Shown here piece after piece: positions 46,560 through 57,907 of a stretch of DNA of 64,000 nt. Every line of letters starts with the position of its first letter. Positions within the stretch are counted from its first letter, which is position 1. This DNA is from Chamaecyparis obtusa (lineage: Eukaryota; Streptophyta; Pinopsida; Cupressales; Cupressaceae). The translations under genes were made by a program, and so were the position numbers. Location: assembly GCA_027943335.1 (NCBI GenBank), contig BSBK01001581.1, forward strand, positions 268,001-332,000, written 5' to 3'. The notes below the pieces were generated by a model, which did not search any database, was not told where the DNA came from, and worked only from the letters and a program-made list of their open reading frames with translations.

Positions 46560-47237
46560 ATAATCTTCTGATAAGATTAGGCTGATGCAACCTCTAGATC
46601 ACCTTAGTGATTGGTAGACAGGGGATAGATCCCAAGTCTAGTCCTCAAGTATTCATATGTATCCTTCGGTAGAGGCTTTGTGAAAATATCAACAAGTTGT
46701 TCTTTTGATGTAATAAATTCTAGCTTCACTTGCTTCTCTTGTACTTGTCCCCTTAGGTAGTGCTACTTAATAGATATGTGCTTTTTTTTAGAGTGTATCA
46801 CTGGATTCTTTGAAATATTAATTACACTAGTGTTGTCACAATATATAATTACCAGCGCAGTGATTACCTCATTCATACCTTCCAACACTTGCTTGATATA
46901 TGCAATATTTGAACAGTTAGTAGCAGCAATAACATACTCTGCTTCAGCTGTAGACTAGGAAATGCAAGACTATTTCTTACTTGTCCATGTAGCAATTCTT
47001 TCACCAAAGAAGAATGCTCCTTTGATGGTACTCTTTCTATCATCCACATTTCCAGCCCAATCAGCATCGGTGTATACCTTCTGTTCAAAATTTCCTTTCT
47101 TAGGATACCATAGTCCATAATCTTCTATTTTCTTTAGGTATCTTAAGATTCTCTTTGTAGCAACCATGTGTGACTCTCTAGGGTTTGCAGAAAATATAGT
47201 AACTATTCCAACAACATGTGCTATATCAGATCTACTA
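46560..47237 (-). pseudogene. Copia RNase H and C-terminus (CopD)
   Basis: MVATKRILRYLKKIEDYGLWY leads into VYTDADWAGNVDDRKST (first catalytic Asp in TDADW) and GAFFFGERIATWTSKK. The end of the polyprotein (HISIK..YLRGQVQEKQVKLEF, DIFTKPLP) lies at about 46660-46790 with stops and shifts. Upstream the frame reaches RSDIAHVVGIVTIFSANPRE and is cut at 47237 by LardF. Confidence 0.85.
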
Positions 47238-49998
47238 TTATAAATGTTATGATTACTTTAGGATGATGGATTATATGTTAGGAAATCATTGATGCTTATG
47301 ATGTTACTGACCCCATACTTGCATGTGTATGGTTGATGTGTTTGTTTTATACTTCTTTTTGACGTGCCTGATGTGGTTGAGGGACGGAGTCGTAGTTACT
47401 TGCTTGTGAGATCCACACGATCGACTGATCCCCACCATTGTCTGTTATATATTTGTATATGTATGTACATGCGAGTTTTGTATGCAAGTTCATAGGTAAT
47501 GAGCAACATCTTCCTTGAATTGTCAGGATAAGCATGCCCTATCGTAATATCTCAAATAGTAAGAGAGGGGAGATAACATGGATCCAAAACCCTAACCCGA
47601 GCCTAATTGTCCTAGGATTGGACAAGTATCGGTCTATCTACCCTATCCAAATTCATCTGGTTGAGAGGAATTCGTGGAACCCTTCTCCTGAGTTTTTTTT
47701 GTTTTATGTCGTTTTGATTTCAGTGATTTATTGCTTGTGGGTGATTTTATATGATCATTAATGTTATGATTGTAGTTGAATTTAATGATTAATTATGCTC
47801 CTATGTTTAATTGGAAAATAATATTAAATTTATTTCCTATATTTTTGTATGATTATTAATTAATTAAAAATCAAATATTAGGATATTTGGTTTTAATTAA
47901 TTAATTATGTGAAAATAGGATTAATATTGTCCATTAGATTTTAAATTATTTAATTACATGATTTAATGATGTTTGGATTATTTAATTATTTAATAATAGA
48001 TTTTAATAATAACATGTACTTTATTGAGTTTGAATGTTATTTGTTTCAATAAGGTGACAACTTGTCTTTAAGGGTCTAAGTTGAGTTGTGCACAATTAAA
48101 TATATTTTTAATTATTAATTAGCAATTTCTCTCAACTAAAGAGGATGAGTTTGATTAGGAGTTGTATTGTGAGTCATCTAGGGATTGCATGAATGGTGGA
48201 TTTGAATCCCTAATAGGGGGAATTAGCATTCATTTTGAATTCAATCAGGTTGTTGGAGATTGGTGGAGAGCTTTTGGAGAATTTGGGATATTTTTTTTGT
48301 TCTTGAGCTTTTGTGTGTGTGCTTGAATTTGTGGGTGAAGATTGCTTGCATCTGGATTTGGGTTTTGCATGCACTGTGAATCAGATCTGCAGGATTGAGC
48401 TTTTCTGTTGTCAGATCTAAGAGTTTCAACATTCTACAAGCATTCTATTTTAGTTTCTAGCATTGGAATTGAGGTAGGGGTTTGAGGAACCTTTCAGTGG
48501 ATTCCTTTATAGAATTTTTCAATAATTTACTATGCTTGATTTGATTTATAGATATAGATCTATTTTTGTTTATGCTTTCAAGTTCGGGGTTTAGAAAACT
48601 CATAGATTTTCTATTTCATATTTTTATATATACTTGGCATAGTAGGGTTATGTTGTCGAAATTTGGAGAGAAAATACATCCTAGAACTGCTAGAAAATGA
48701 AAAATTAATCTTGATATAGTTTGTATTATAGTATGGTTAAATTAAATTATTGGGTTGTTGACAAAAACCCAATTTGAGTGAAAATTCATCATTCTGGAAA
48801 AAATATTATCCTCTATTAAAAAAAAACACAGTCAAAAAACAAAATTACCATAGTAGAAAAATTTAATGGCTTACAAAGACAAAAATTACACTAGTAAATT
48901 GGAAATGTATTCATAAACAAATAAGGAAAAAGACAGTCGAAGGAAAATACAAAAAACTGCTATGAGGTTTTGAAAATTGGTCATATTTCCCTTTCTGAAA
49001 AAAAATGCCATAATCAGTATATGCCATTTTCAGAAATGTAATTTCTATTAAAATATTGGAGGCTTTTGTAAAATTTGCTTTGTATTTTATTGATTAAAAA
49101 TTTAGCAAATTGGAAAAAATATATTTATGCTTTTGATAAGTTTTGGAAATATTATAAAAATATTTGAAATTTTTTTTTTTAATGTAAACTTAGATGCATG
49201 TTTAGGTTAAGTTCTCCTGGGTTCCCTAGCCGGCATGGGATTCGACTCGTACCCTACCCCCTCGGTAGGGCGTGCACTGCTGTTGGCGGTACTGAATGTA
49301 CCGTGTGACAGGGCTGCCATTGCCAGCAATACCATTGGTACCATTCGGCAGCAGGGGGGACCCCACCACTGCATTTTATAAAACAAATAAAACAATATAT
49401 TTTATGTTAAAAATATTATTAACTTAATTTGTTAGAAGGTAATTATTATAAATAACTTTTCCAATAATAATTTTTATTTATTTAATCCTGGTTAATTTTA
49501 TTAATAGTTTTTATTTAATATTGGTAAATATTAATAGGAATTGTTATTATTATTTTCTATTAAATATTAACAACTTTTGTTAATAGCTATGCTTATTAAT
49601 ATATAGTATAATATTTAGCTTAAATAAACCTTATTTAAAATTTATGGGTTTAAATTAGGGTTTATTTATTGTTTTAGTACAAAGCATGTTAATAGGTGTA
49701 GGATGGATGTTTTATTTTATATAATAGAACAATTGATAACAATATGTTAGAATTGTTAATATTAGTTCTATAGTAATTTTTCCAACATGAAGCTGGTCTT
49801 TTTAGAATTAAATATGTCTTTTTTGTTCTTAAATTGATACTTAGTCGGAATTGATCTAGAATTTCTTATTGGACTAGAATTAATGATTAGGAGACTGGAA
49901 TTTTACTATAGATGTGCTTTTAGTAGTATGTATAATTGGTCTTCTTCATAATACATAAATATCTCTGCAACTTATGGGTTCCCTGGCGGGGCATTACA
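47238..49998 (+). repeat. 5' LTR of LardF (2761 bp)
   Basis: Matches 51099-53091, lacks the first 30 bases of that copy, and has 757 extra bases (49219-49975) bounded by GGGTTCCCT repeats. Ends GGGGCATTACA next to the primer site. A GC-rich hairpin cluster lies at 49231-49370. Confidence 0.9.
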
Positions 49999-50000
49999 CT

Positions 50001-50012
50001 TGGTATCAGAGC
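50001..50012 (+). other. Primer binding site of LardF (Met-tRNA type)
   Basis: TGGTATCAGAGC, the exact common complement of initiator Met tRNA, two bases after the LTR. Confidence 0.95.
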
Positions 50013-51060
50013 ACTGGGTTCTACACTGGGAACTCTGGGAAGTTGTATGTCTATTAGATGTCTAAACTGTTAAACTTGAAATCAAACATAGACATATAAC
50101 CCTTTTATGTTTTGATAACCATTAAACTACATCTAAACAGTTATGCTTTGCTTTCTCTTTAATGTCTTTGAGATATCGCTTTGTCTGGTGATTGTCATAG
50201 GTGATTTGACTGCTTAGTGTGCATGGTTACCTTCTCTAATGTATCTAGGGTGAAATACATTTGGATGTCATGAAGTGATTACTCCATTCAGCGTGGCTAC
50301 TACTAGTCACCTTGTTATGTGGATGTGTTATGATTGATGATTTATTTTTGGTTGATTGATGAATTGTTCGTGATGTGTATGGGCTAGCATTGAAATTTTG
50401 AACTTTCTTATGATTGGATTAGTCACCTAACTCTCTTTTCATTATCTATTTTGTGACTCTAGTCACACTTAATTTATTGTTGAAACAGATATCTCCTATG
50501 ATTTAATGTTGGACTTGTGATTCCCCCACTTGGGTTTTACCTTTTCAAATTTTATGGTGGCTACTCTGAATGTTTGATATTGTTGGCCCTGTTATGTGAT
50601 AAGTGTTGTTTCTATCATGTTTATCATAAACCCCTAATAGTATGTATAAGGGAGGACATCACAGAGATGGTACCATATATGCTATGTGATATTATAATCG
50701 TTGTGTATCCTATATGTTTGCATAGGTGTTGCATTAACTGGATAGTTTTTCATGAACTTCTCAACTTATTTTTTGTTATAAATATGAATGTGTTCTTTAT
50801 GCAATCAATCCAAGATGTTTTCTATGATAATGTATGAATAAAGGTTTAGATCTATTATTGGAATTTATAATAAATGATTGATCAACATGATATTTTCAGT
50901 TGTTCCTAAACTAGATATTATATTGTTCTTAATGACTATATATTATGTTCTTACTTTATGGCTTGTATTCAGATGTTATATTTTGTTTTTAGGAAATGTT
51001 TCATGGTTGAGGGATTCATATCCTCATCTGTTGTAGGTTTCTAGGAGTAAACCTAATTCT
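50013..51060 (+). other. Internal region of LardF, no gene
   Basis: AT-rich. The longest open frame (50517-50837, 106 codons) is Cys- and Ile-rich and shows no retroelement motif, so it is treated as chance. Confidence 0.6.
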
Positions 51061-51068
51061 AAGGGGGG
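51061..51068 (+). other. Polypurine tract of LardF
   Basis: AAGGGGGG directly before TGGATATAG, taken as the true LTR start. Confidence 0.7.
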
Positions 51069-53091
51069 TGGATATAGTACCTCACCCCTAGTTTGATTTT
51101 ATAAATGTTATGATTACTTTAGGATAATGGATTATATGTTAGGAAATCATTGATACTTATGATGTTACTGACCCCATACTTGCATGTGTATGGTTGATGT
51201 GTTTGTTTTATACTTATGTTTGATGTGCCTGATGTGGTTGAGAGACGGAGTCATAGTTACTTTCTTGCGAGATCCACACAATCAACCGATCCCTGCCATT
51301 GTCTATTATATATTTGTATATGTATGTATATGTGGGTTTTGTATGCAGGTTCATAGGTACCAAGCAACGTCTTCCTTGAATTGTCAGGATGAGCGCGCCC
51401 TATCACAATATCTCAAATCATAAGAGAGGGGAGATAACACGGATCCAAAACCCTAACCCGAGCCTAATTGTCCTAAGATTGGACAAGTATCGGTCTGTCT
51501 ACCCTATCCGAATTTGTCTATTTGACAGGAATTCATGGAACCCTTCTCCTGAGTTTGTTTTGTTTTATGTCATTTTGATTTCAGTGATTTATTGCTTGTG
51601 AGTGATTTTATATGATTATTAATATTATGATTATAGTTGAATTTAATGATTAATTATGCTCCTATGTTTAATTGGAAAATAATATTAAATTTATTTCCTA
51701 TATTTTTGTATGATTATTAATTCATTAAAAATCAAATATTAGGATATTTGGTTTTAATTAATTAATTATGTGAAAATATGATTAATATTGTCCATTAGAT
51801 TTTAAATTATTTAATTGCATGATTTAATGATGTTTGGATTATTTAATTATTTAATAATAGATTTTAATAATAACATGTACTTTATTGAGTTTGAATGTTA
51901 TTTGTTTCAATAAGGTGACAACTTGTCTTTAAGGGTCTAAGTTGAGTTGTGCACAATTAAATATATTTTTAATTATTAATTAGCAATTTCTCTCAACTAA
52001 AGAGGGTGAGTTTGATTAGAAGTTGTATTGTGAGTCATCTAGGGATTGCATGAATGGTGGAGTTGAATCCCTAATAGGGGGAATTAGCATTCATTTTGAA
52101 TTCAATCAGGTTGTTGGAGATTGGTGGAGAGCTTTTGTAGAATTTGGGATATTTTTTTTGTTCTTGAGCTTTTGTGTGTGTGCTTGAATTTCTACTTGCA
52201 TCTGAATTTGGGTTTTGCATGCACTATGATTTAGATCTACAGGATTGAGCTTTTATGTTGTTAGATCTAGGATTTTCAGCATTCTACATGCATTCTATTT
52301 TAGTTTCTAGCATTGGAATTGAGGTAGGGGTTTGAGGAACCTTTCAGTGGATTCATCTATAGAATTTTTCAATAATTTACTATGCTTGATTTGATTTATA
52401 GATATAGATCTATTTTTGTTTATGCTTTCAATTTGCGGGTTTAGAAAACTCCTAGATTTGCTATTTTATATTTTTATATATACTTGGCATAGTAGGGTTA
52501 TGCTCTCAAAAGTTGGAGAGAAAATACGTCCTAGAACTCCTAGAAAATGAAAAATTAATCTTGATATAGTTTGTACTATAGTATGGTTAAATTAAATTAT
52601 TGGGTTGTTGACAAAAACCCAATTTGAGTGAAAATTCATCATTCTGAAAAAAATATTATCCTCTGTTAAAAAAAAATACAGTCAAAAAGCAAAATTACCA
52701 TAGTAGAAAAATTTAATGGCTTACAAAGACAAAAATTACACTAGTAAATTGGAAATGTATTCATAAACAACTAAGGAAAAAGACAATCTAAGGAAAAGAC
52801 AAAAAATTGCTGAGGTTTTGAAAATTGGGCATAGTTCCCTTTCTGGAAAAAAAATGCCATAATCAGTATATGCCATTTTCAGAAATGTAATTTCTATTAA
52901 AATATTGGAGGCTTTTGTAAAATTTGCTTTGTAGTTTATTGATTAAAAATTTAGCAAATTGGAAAAAATATATTTATGCTTTTGATAAGTTTTGGAAATA
53001 TTATAAAAATATTTGAAAAAAAAAGAAAATTCTGCAAACTTAGATGCATGTTTAGGTTAAGTTCTCTTGGGTTCCCTGGCGGGGCATTACA
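51069..53091 (+). repeat. 3' LTR of LardF (2023 bp)
   Basis: TGGATATAGTACC to GGGGCATTACA. Carries a single GGGTTCCCT (53069-53077) where the left LTR has two copies 757 bp apart. Confidence 0.9.
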
Positions 53092-53945
53092 AGTTCCATC
53101 TTCTTTAGTTAGTTTACATCTAGTAGCCATCGATGTACCCATAGGTTTAGCATCTTCCATGCCAAATGCCTTCAATACTTCCTTTATATATTTAGATTGT
53201 GTGATGAATATACCATCATTTTGTTGAATCACTTGTAAGCGTAGAAAGAAATTAATCTCTCCAAACATAGACATTTCAAATTCACTTGTCATTTCATCAG
53301 CAAATGACTTACATATATGATCTTGTCCTCCAAATATTATGTCATCCACAAATATCTCAACAATCAAGATAGTATCATTAGAATTTCCTTTCATGTACAG
53401 ATTATTGTTATCACTGGTTCTAACAAATCCAATACTTAAGAAAATAATTATGTAGCCTCTCATACCAGGCTCTCAGTGCTTGCTTTAAACCATATAAAGC
53501 TTTATGTAATCTACATACCATATCTTTGTTGTCTAGATCAATGAACCCTTTAGGTTGTTCTATGTAGACTTCTTCTTCAAGTATCCCATTTAGAAAAGCA
53601 TATTTAACATCCATTTGGTAAACTTTGAACTTTTTTGTTTGCAGCATATGCAAGTAACATTATGACTCCTAATCTAGCAATAGGTGCAAAATTTTACCCA
53701 TAATATATTCCTTCCTCCTGTGCATATCCCTTGCATACTAACCTAGCTTTGTTCCTTGTTACCTCTCTATTCTTGTTAAGCTTGTTTTTGAATATCCACT
53801 TAGTACCGATAACATTCTTGTCCTTAGGTTTGGGTACTAAACTCTAGGTTTTGTTCTTCTCTATCTGTTCTATTTCCTCTTTCATTTCATTAACCCATTC
53901 ATCATTTTCTAATGCAACTTTTACATTTCTTTGATTCATATTCAC
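53092..53945 (-). pseudogene. Copia reverse transcriptase (CopD)
   Basis: From high to low coordinates: WVNEMKEEIEQIEKNK (about 53900), [55 protein letters not shown], then VEIFVDDIIFGG with both catalytic Asp residues kept, and EFEMSMFGEINFFL. It ends at CKLTKEDGT, where LardF begins. Frameshifts occur near 53445 and 53640, with stops near 53700 and 53845. Confidence 0.9.
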
Positions 53946-54156
53946 AAATTAGACATGTACCTTGTCTTGCTTTACTTCTCATTTGCATTCCATCTTGTCT
54001 GTCTCCAACGATTTGTGTCTCAGGATGATGTCTTCTAAAAAATCTTGCCAGTATCTGATCCCTTCTTTCTTGTTCATCTTATGTAGGTTCATTTTCTTGC
54101 TCAATAGGTGCTTCCTTCTCATCAGTTTCTTTTTCTTGTTCCTTGGTATTATTTTC

Positions 54157-54523
54157 CTACTGACCGGTTGTCACTGTCTGTGGCATCGATAGGTACTCTA
54201 GTTGTTCAATGTAAGTGAATCTATTGTAATCTTTCGGTTCCTTTTTTCTTTCCTTTGCATTCTTATCATCAAACTCATCAACCCAAATATTAGTACTTTC
54301 AATCATTTTATTAGTTACTTTGTTAAGACACTTGTATGCTTTACTTTTATTGGAATACCCCAGAAATATCCCTTCATCACCTTTTGAGTCAAATTTCCCA
54401 TTTTTTTCATCTTTCAGAATAAAGCATTTACTTCCAAAAATTCTAAAATAACATACAGTGGGTTTGTGGCCAAACCATAATTCATAGGGTGTCTTATTAG
54501 TGTCCTTCTTCAGTTGTACTCGG
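54157..54523 (-). pseudogene. Copia integrase C-terminal part (CopD)
   Basis: TPYELWFGHKPTVCYFRIFG, then GKFDSKGDEGIFLGYSNKSK and KAYKCLN, the conserved C-terminal copia integrase blocks. It begins at RVQLKKDTNKTPYE, exactly at the edge of the GagG LTR; the catalytic core is missing. A linker of about 200 bases separates it from the polymerase. Confidence 0.85.
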
Positions 54524-55850
54524 TGTTGGCACCAAAAAATGATGGTTTGGATTTGGCCAACTAATAGGTACAAATAGATGCCTCTAAAATTTTGGCTTAA
54601 TCAAGCGAAGGCTGGTAGGCCTAATTTCACTTTGAACTATTTAATTCTCTATGTCTCACAACTATGTACATAAACAAACAAAGTTCCTCCAAAGGCGGTG
54701 AATGATCCTTTGCGGAAAGAAACTAATATCCTGAAAATCTCTATTTTATAATACTTGACTAAATGGATTATACTAAAGAATTCAAAGTAATACTTTTGAA
54801 ATAATGATTTAATAATCTATAAACTACAAATTATGAACCAAATTACAATTTCCAAATAATGATTAGATCAGTGCTTTCTAAATACTTGGGCTATAGAGTC
54901 AAAAAAATTTCAATCCTATGTACGATCAAAGATGATTTTAAAATCTTTCTTTAATAAGACAAGACCATCATTTTAGAGGCTTCCGCTTGATTCACAATTC
55001 AAATCAATTTACACAACTAATCCTATCAAGTTTAACTCAAATTAAGAGACCGATAAGAACAATGGTAGGTTCACAGACAATACAATTGATATTCGAGTTG
55101 TATATATTAATTTTGAATTATGATAATCAGGGAATTCAACATAGTGAAACACTCTATTTAATAGAATATCTGAAAGACTAATTGAAAACATATAACTTAT
55201 AACCACAAATAAAAAGAAGAGCACTTGTCTTTATTGATGTTGAAAAACTGGCACATAAGACTTCATAGTTGTAGTTGTTTATAAAATTCTATTCTATGAA
55301 AATATATCTTGTATTGTCTTGTCTTTTCATTTTAAATTATGTATATATACATGTTTGAGTGGATTTCACACCTCTTTAGGGTGAAAAGACACAGCCTTAT
55401 TACAAATTATTTTGAAAAAATAATAAACTAACTAAAAAATAACTACCTAACTTTCAGATTTGGGTTTGGTCAAAAAACCAAAACACCTCGTGGAAAACTA
55501 AGATTTTTAATAGAAATAGGAAATTTGATTTCCCAAACTGGGTCCTTTTTAGATTTTTAAAATTTGACCATCTTCATCCTCTATTGCCATCATCTTTGCA
55601 GTAGGTTGAAATTCCAGCATTTTCTGAAGGCTTTGATCATAGAATTTTGATTTTTCTTATCACAGAGCTTCGTTCCATTATATCTCAACTTTTTAATTCA
55701 AAATTAATATAATTTTTTTTCCCATTTCATGTACTCCATCATTAACTATTTGGCATGGAAATTAAGAGGCCTTTTTTAGAGTTTTATCACTATATAGGAC
55801 TCCAAATATTGCCCAAAATTTAGAGCTCCAACAGGCTCTTTCTGGGGACA
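54524..55850 (-). repeat. 3' LTR of GagG
   Basis: Plus-strand ends TGTTGGCACC and CTGGGGACA. Aligns base for base with 57908-59234 with only scattered substitutions visible. Confidence 0.9.
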
Positions 55851-56159
55851 TATGCTCCATGTGAGAATAGAGAGATTCCATCTATCTCTAGAGAAGCAGA
55901 CCAAGTATCCATACTTAATATGATGCAAAGAAAAATTGGGTGGCCCCAGGCCCCCCAAAATTGAATATTGATCTTTTCCTCTATCGAACACTTGATTTTT
56001 ATCATGCAATAACTCCCTCCTTGCTGCATTGGGTGCATCTTCCTTATGGACAATTCGCATTGTTTCATCTATGCGGTCCTTGGTATTTGGCCTTATTTTC
56101 ATCTTTGAGAAATCATTAAGTGCATCATGATTTTTTTTGAATGGAGGATCTCTATGCAT
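55776..56159 (-). pseudogene. ORF at the 3' end of GagG, function unknown
   Basis: 127 codons running into the 3' LTR, with basic N-terminal sequence (RDPPFKKNHDALNDFSKMK) and a Trp/Gly-rich end (YSILGGLGPPNFSL). No recognised domain. It may be the C-terminal end of the element's former protein; its overlap with the LTR makes a chance ORF equally possible. Confidence 0.3.
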
Positions 56160-56417
56160 TAGACCAGTTATATCAAAATGAAATTTCTTTACTTGGACAA
56201 CTTCTTACTCATAATTTTCTTTGTCTTTATACTCCATATGTTGTTTCTCATCATAAAATAGTTTTAAAGATAACTAATATTTAGGAGACATTATTGCACT
56301 TTTATCAAGAACCTGATTAGATAGGATATCTGGAAAACTTTAAGGACTATTCCTCAACACAATCTCCTCATTATGACTAGTTGATACGATCTTATCTTCA
56401 CATGTTTGATACAACTT

Positions 56418-56942
56418 CTATTCATAGGATGAACTGAAAGATGTCTCACCTCTTGAATACACTTCTCCACACATATTTTGAGTTTCATCATCCTCAAAAT
56501 TATCATTAGGCATGTTATCTTCATCATGATGTTGATGGATTTGATTGCATAGAAGCTTCTCTTCAAATAATGGATTCAAGAACATAGAGAACTCAGACAT
56601 ATATTCATCTTCTTCCTCTTCAAACAATGGATTCAGGAACATAGAGAATTTAGACACATCTTCTTCTTCTTCCTCTCTACTAAATTCATCCTTTTTAGAA
56701 TCATATACTTCATCAACAAGATAGGTGTCTCTCTCATCAGGTTTATCTTCTGGTGTTTCATCAATTTTTTTATCCTTGTGAATTGGAAAAAATTTTGAGT
56801 TATTTTTGTGTATATGCCTTTGATATTCCTTATCCAACAAATATGAAATTTGTTCTGTACAGAGAAAATCTTCTTCCTCATTCATTTTAATTATATTATC
56901 TACTTCTATTTCATAGGTCCTATTGTCACAAGAGTCAACCAC
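56418..56942 (-). pseudogene. Acidic ORF of GagG with duplicated peptide
   Basis: 174 codons, strongly Glu/Asp-rich. The peptide FSMFLNPLFEEEEDEYMSE is followed at once by a second FSMFLNPLFEE, a tandem duplication visible in the DNA at about 56567-56680. Position after gag matches the acidic ORF of GagX. No enzyme motif. The frame upstream is continuous with gag apart from stops near 57000-57240. Confidence 0.5.
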
Positions 56943-57269
56943 ACATAAATCAATAATTGGATTTATTGAGTTATTTTCTCTGATGTTATCCTTTATTATA
57001 TAATTACGAAGTACATGTTTGATTATTCAAGATACAAAGCCATGGTTAGATTTATTATTTTCTTCATCTGGATTTGGAACTTCATTAGAGCTTTGTACTC
57101 CTATAGATTTCACACTGCATCTATCACCTTCTTGTCTTTCAATATTTAAAAATTCATCCAAGGGAGGCATACAAGCCTCTGCTTCCTAGATGTATTGTTG
57201 ATCCTCTTCCTATTCATAACACATGTTATTTCCTTCACTTGCATAATGGAATTCATAGAGAAACCATTG

Positions 57270-57539
57270 TTAAAATTCTTTCCAAGATGAAACACTTTGT
57301 GTAGGTAATGATTCATATGCCTCTCTTGATTTATTTTCTAATGACCATGCAATTAACTTCATGACATCATTTTCTGTATCAACCTCATAATCATCAAGGA
57401 ACATATGAAAAGTATCCAAATGATCAAGAGTTGATTCATCATAATCTCCATAAAATTTAGGCACCCTGTGTGAAAGATTTGTAAATACTTCATTATTACT
57501 ACATTGAAACCTTCTAAGATCCAAAGGCATGATGTCCAC
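57270..57539 (-). pseudogene. Truncated gag (GagG)
   Basis: 89 codons from ATG 57539: VPKFYGDYDESTLDHLDTFH, a gag target-region signature, then DVMKLIAWSLENKSREAYES and SVSSWKEF, the W-x-x-F end of the first gag helix block. The second half of the capsid domain found in GagX (FKEQFAE onward) is absent, so gag was shortened. Confidence 0.75.
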
Positions 57540-57892
57540 TAGAACAAATGGTTTTCTCTGAAATGGTTGTTTATTCTGATAGATTTTGAATATTTGAATT
57601 GGTAGTAAGTTGTTTCTTTATACATTAGGTTCTTGACAATAGAGTCACCACCTCTTTCAAGGAGGAAAAATTTACTTATCTCCTTCTCGGTCTTCTTCCT
57701 CAGTAGAGTCACTGATTGAAATGCTTTATTGAATAGAGTCACTACCTCATTTGAGGAATGTCTTTCTTCTAGGTTCTTTCTTTTAGTAGAGTGTGCTTCC
57801 AAACAAACTAATATAACTACTTTCTGATTCTGATCTGTGAAATCTGAAATTCTAGGTAACTTCACAATATATATTGTGAGCAACTCTCCCTA
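57540..57892 (-). other. Leader of GagG with repeated primer-site-like words
   Basis: Plus-strand AGAGTCAC words at 57641, 57705 and 57735 echo the AGAGTCGCCA of the primer site at 57895. An ORF spans the leader but shows no protein motif. Confidence 0.5.
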
Positions 57893-57904
57893 GCAGAGTC
57901 GCCA
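57893..57904 (-). other. Primer binding site of GagG
   Basis: Minus-strand TGGCGACTCTGC, three bases after the LTR. This is not the Met-tRNA type; TGGCGACTC-type sites in plant Ty3 elements such as Ogre are assigned to Arg tRNA (from memory of the family). Confidence 0.7.
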
Positions 57905-57907
57905 ATT

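Larger units (their letters stand above)
47238..53091 (+). mobile_element. LardF: coding-free long-LTR retroelement inserted in CopD
   Basis: Two direct repeats (47238-49998 and 51069-53091) surround 1.07 kb of internal DNA that begins with a Met-tRNA primer site and ends with a polypurine tract. No gag or pol is present, so it is a large non-autonomous LTR derivative (LARD type). It interrupts the CopD polymerase frame between CKLTKEDGT and RSDIAHVV. No target duplication is found, explained by loss of the left LTR end and flanking CopD sequence. Confidence 0.85.
44595..54523 (-). mobile_element. CopD: Ty1/copia element, 3' half, split by LardF
   Basis: Minus-strand element with its 3' LTR on the left, then the C-terminus and RNase H, an inserted LardF element (47238-53091), reverse transcriptase and the C-terminal part of integrase. 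It stops at 54523 against the LTR of GagG. The 5' half (gag, protease, integrase core, 5' LTR) is not in the window to the right. About 28 codons around the LardF insertion are missing. Confidence 0.85.

Noticed and set aside
50517..50837. 106-codon ORF in the internal region of LardF
   Set aside because: Hydrophobic and Cys-rich, with no gag or pol motif and no second copy to compare; treated as chance.
57539..57883. 114-codon ORF between the GagG primer site and gag
   Set aside because: It covers the repeat-bearing leader and shows no conserved motif; the gag ATG at 57539 follows it.
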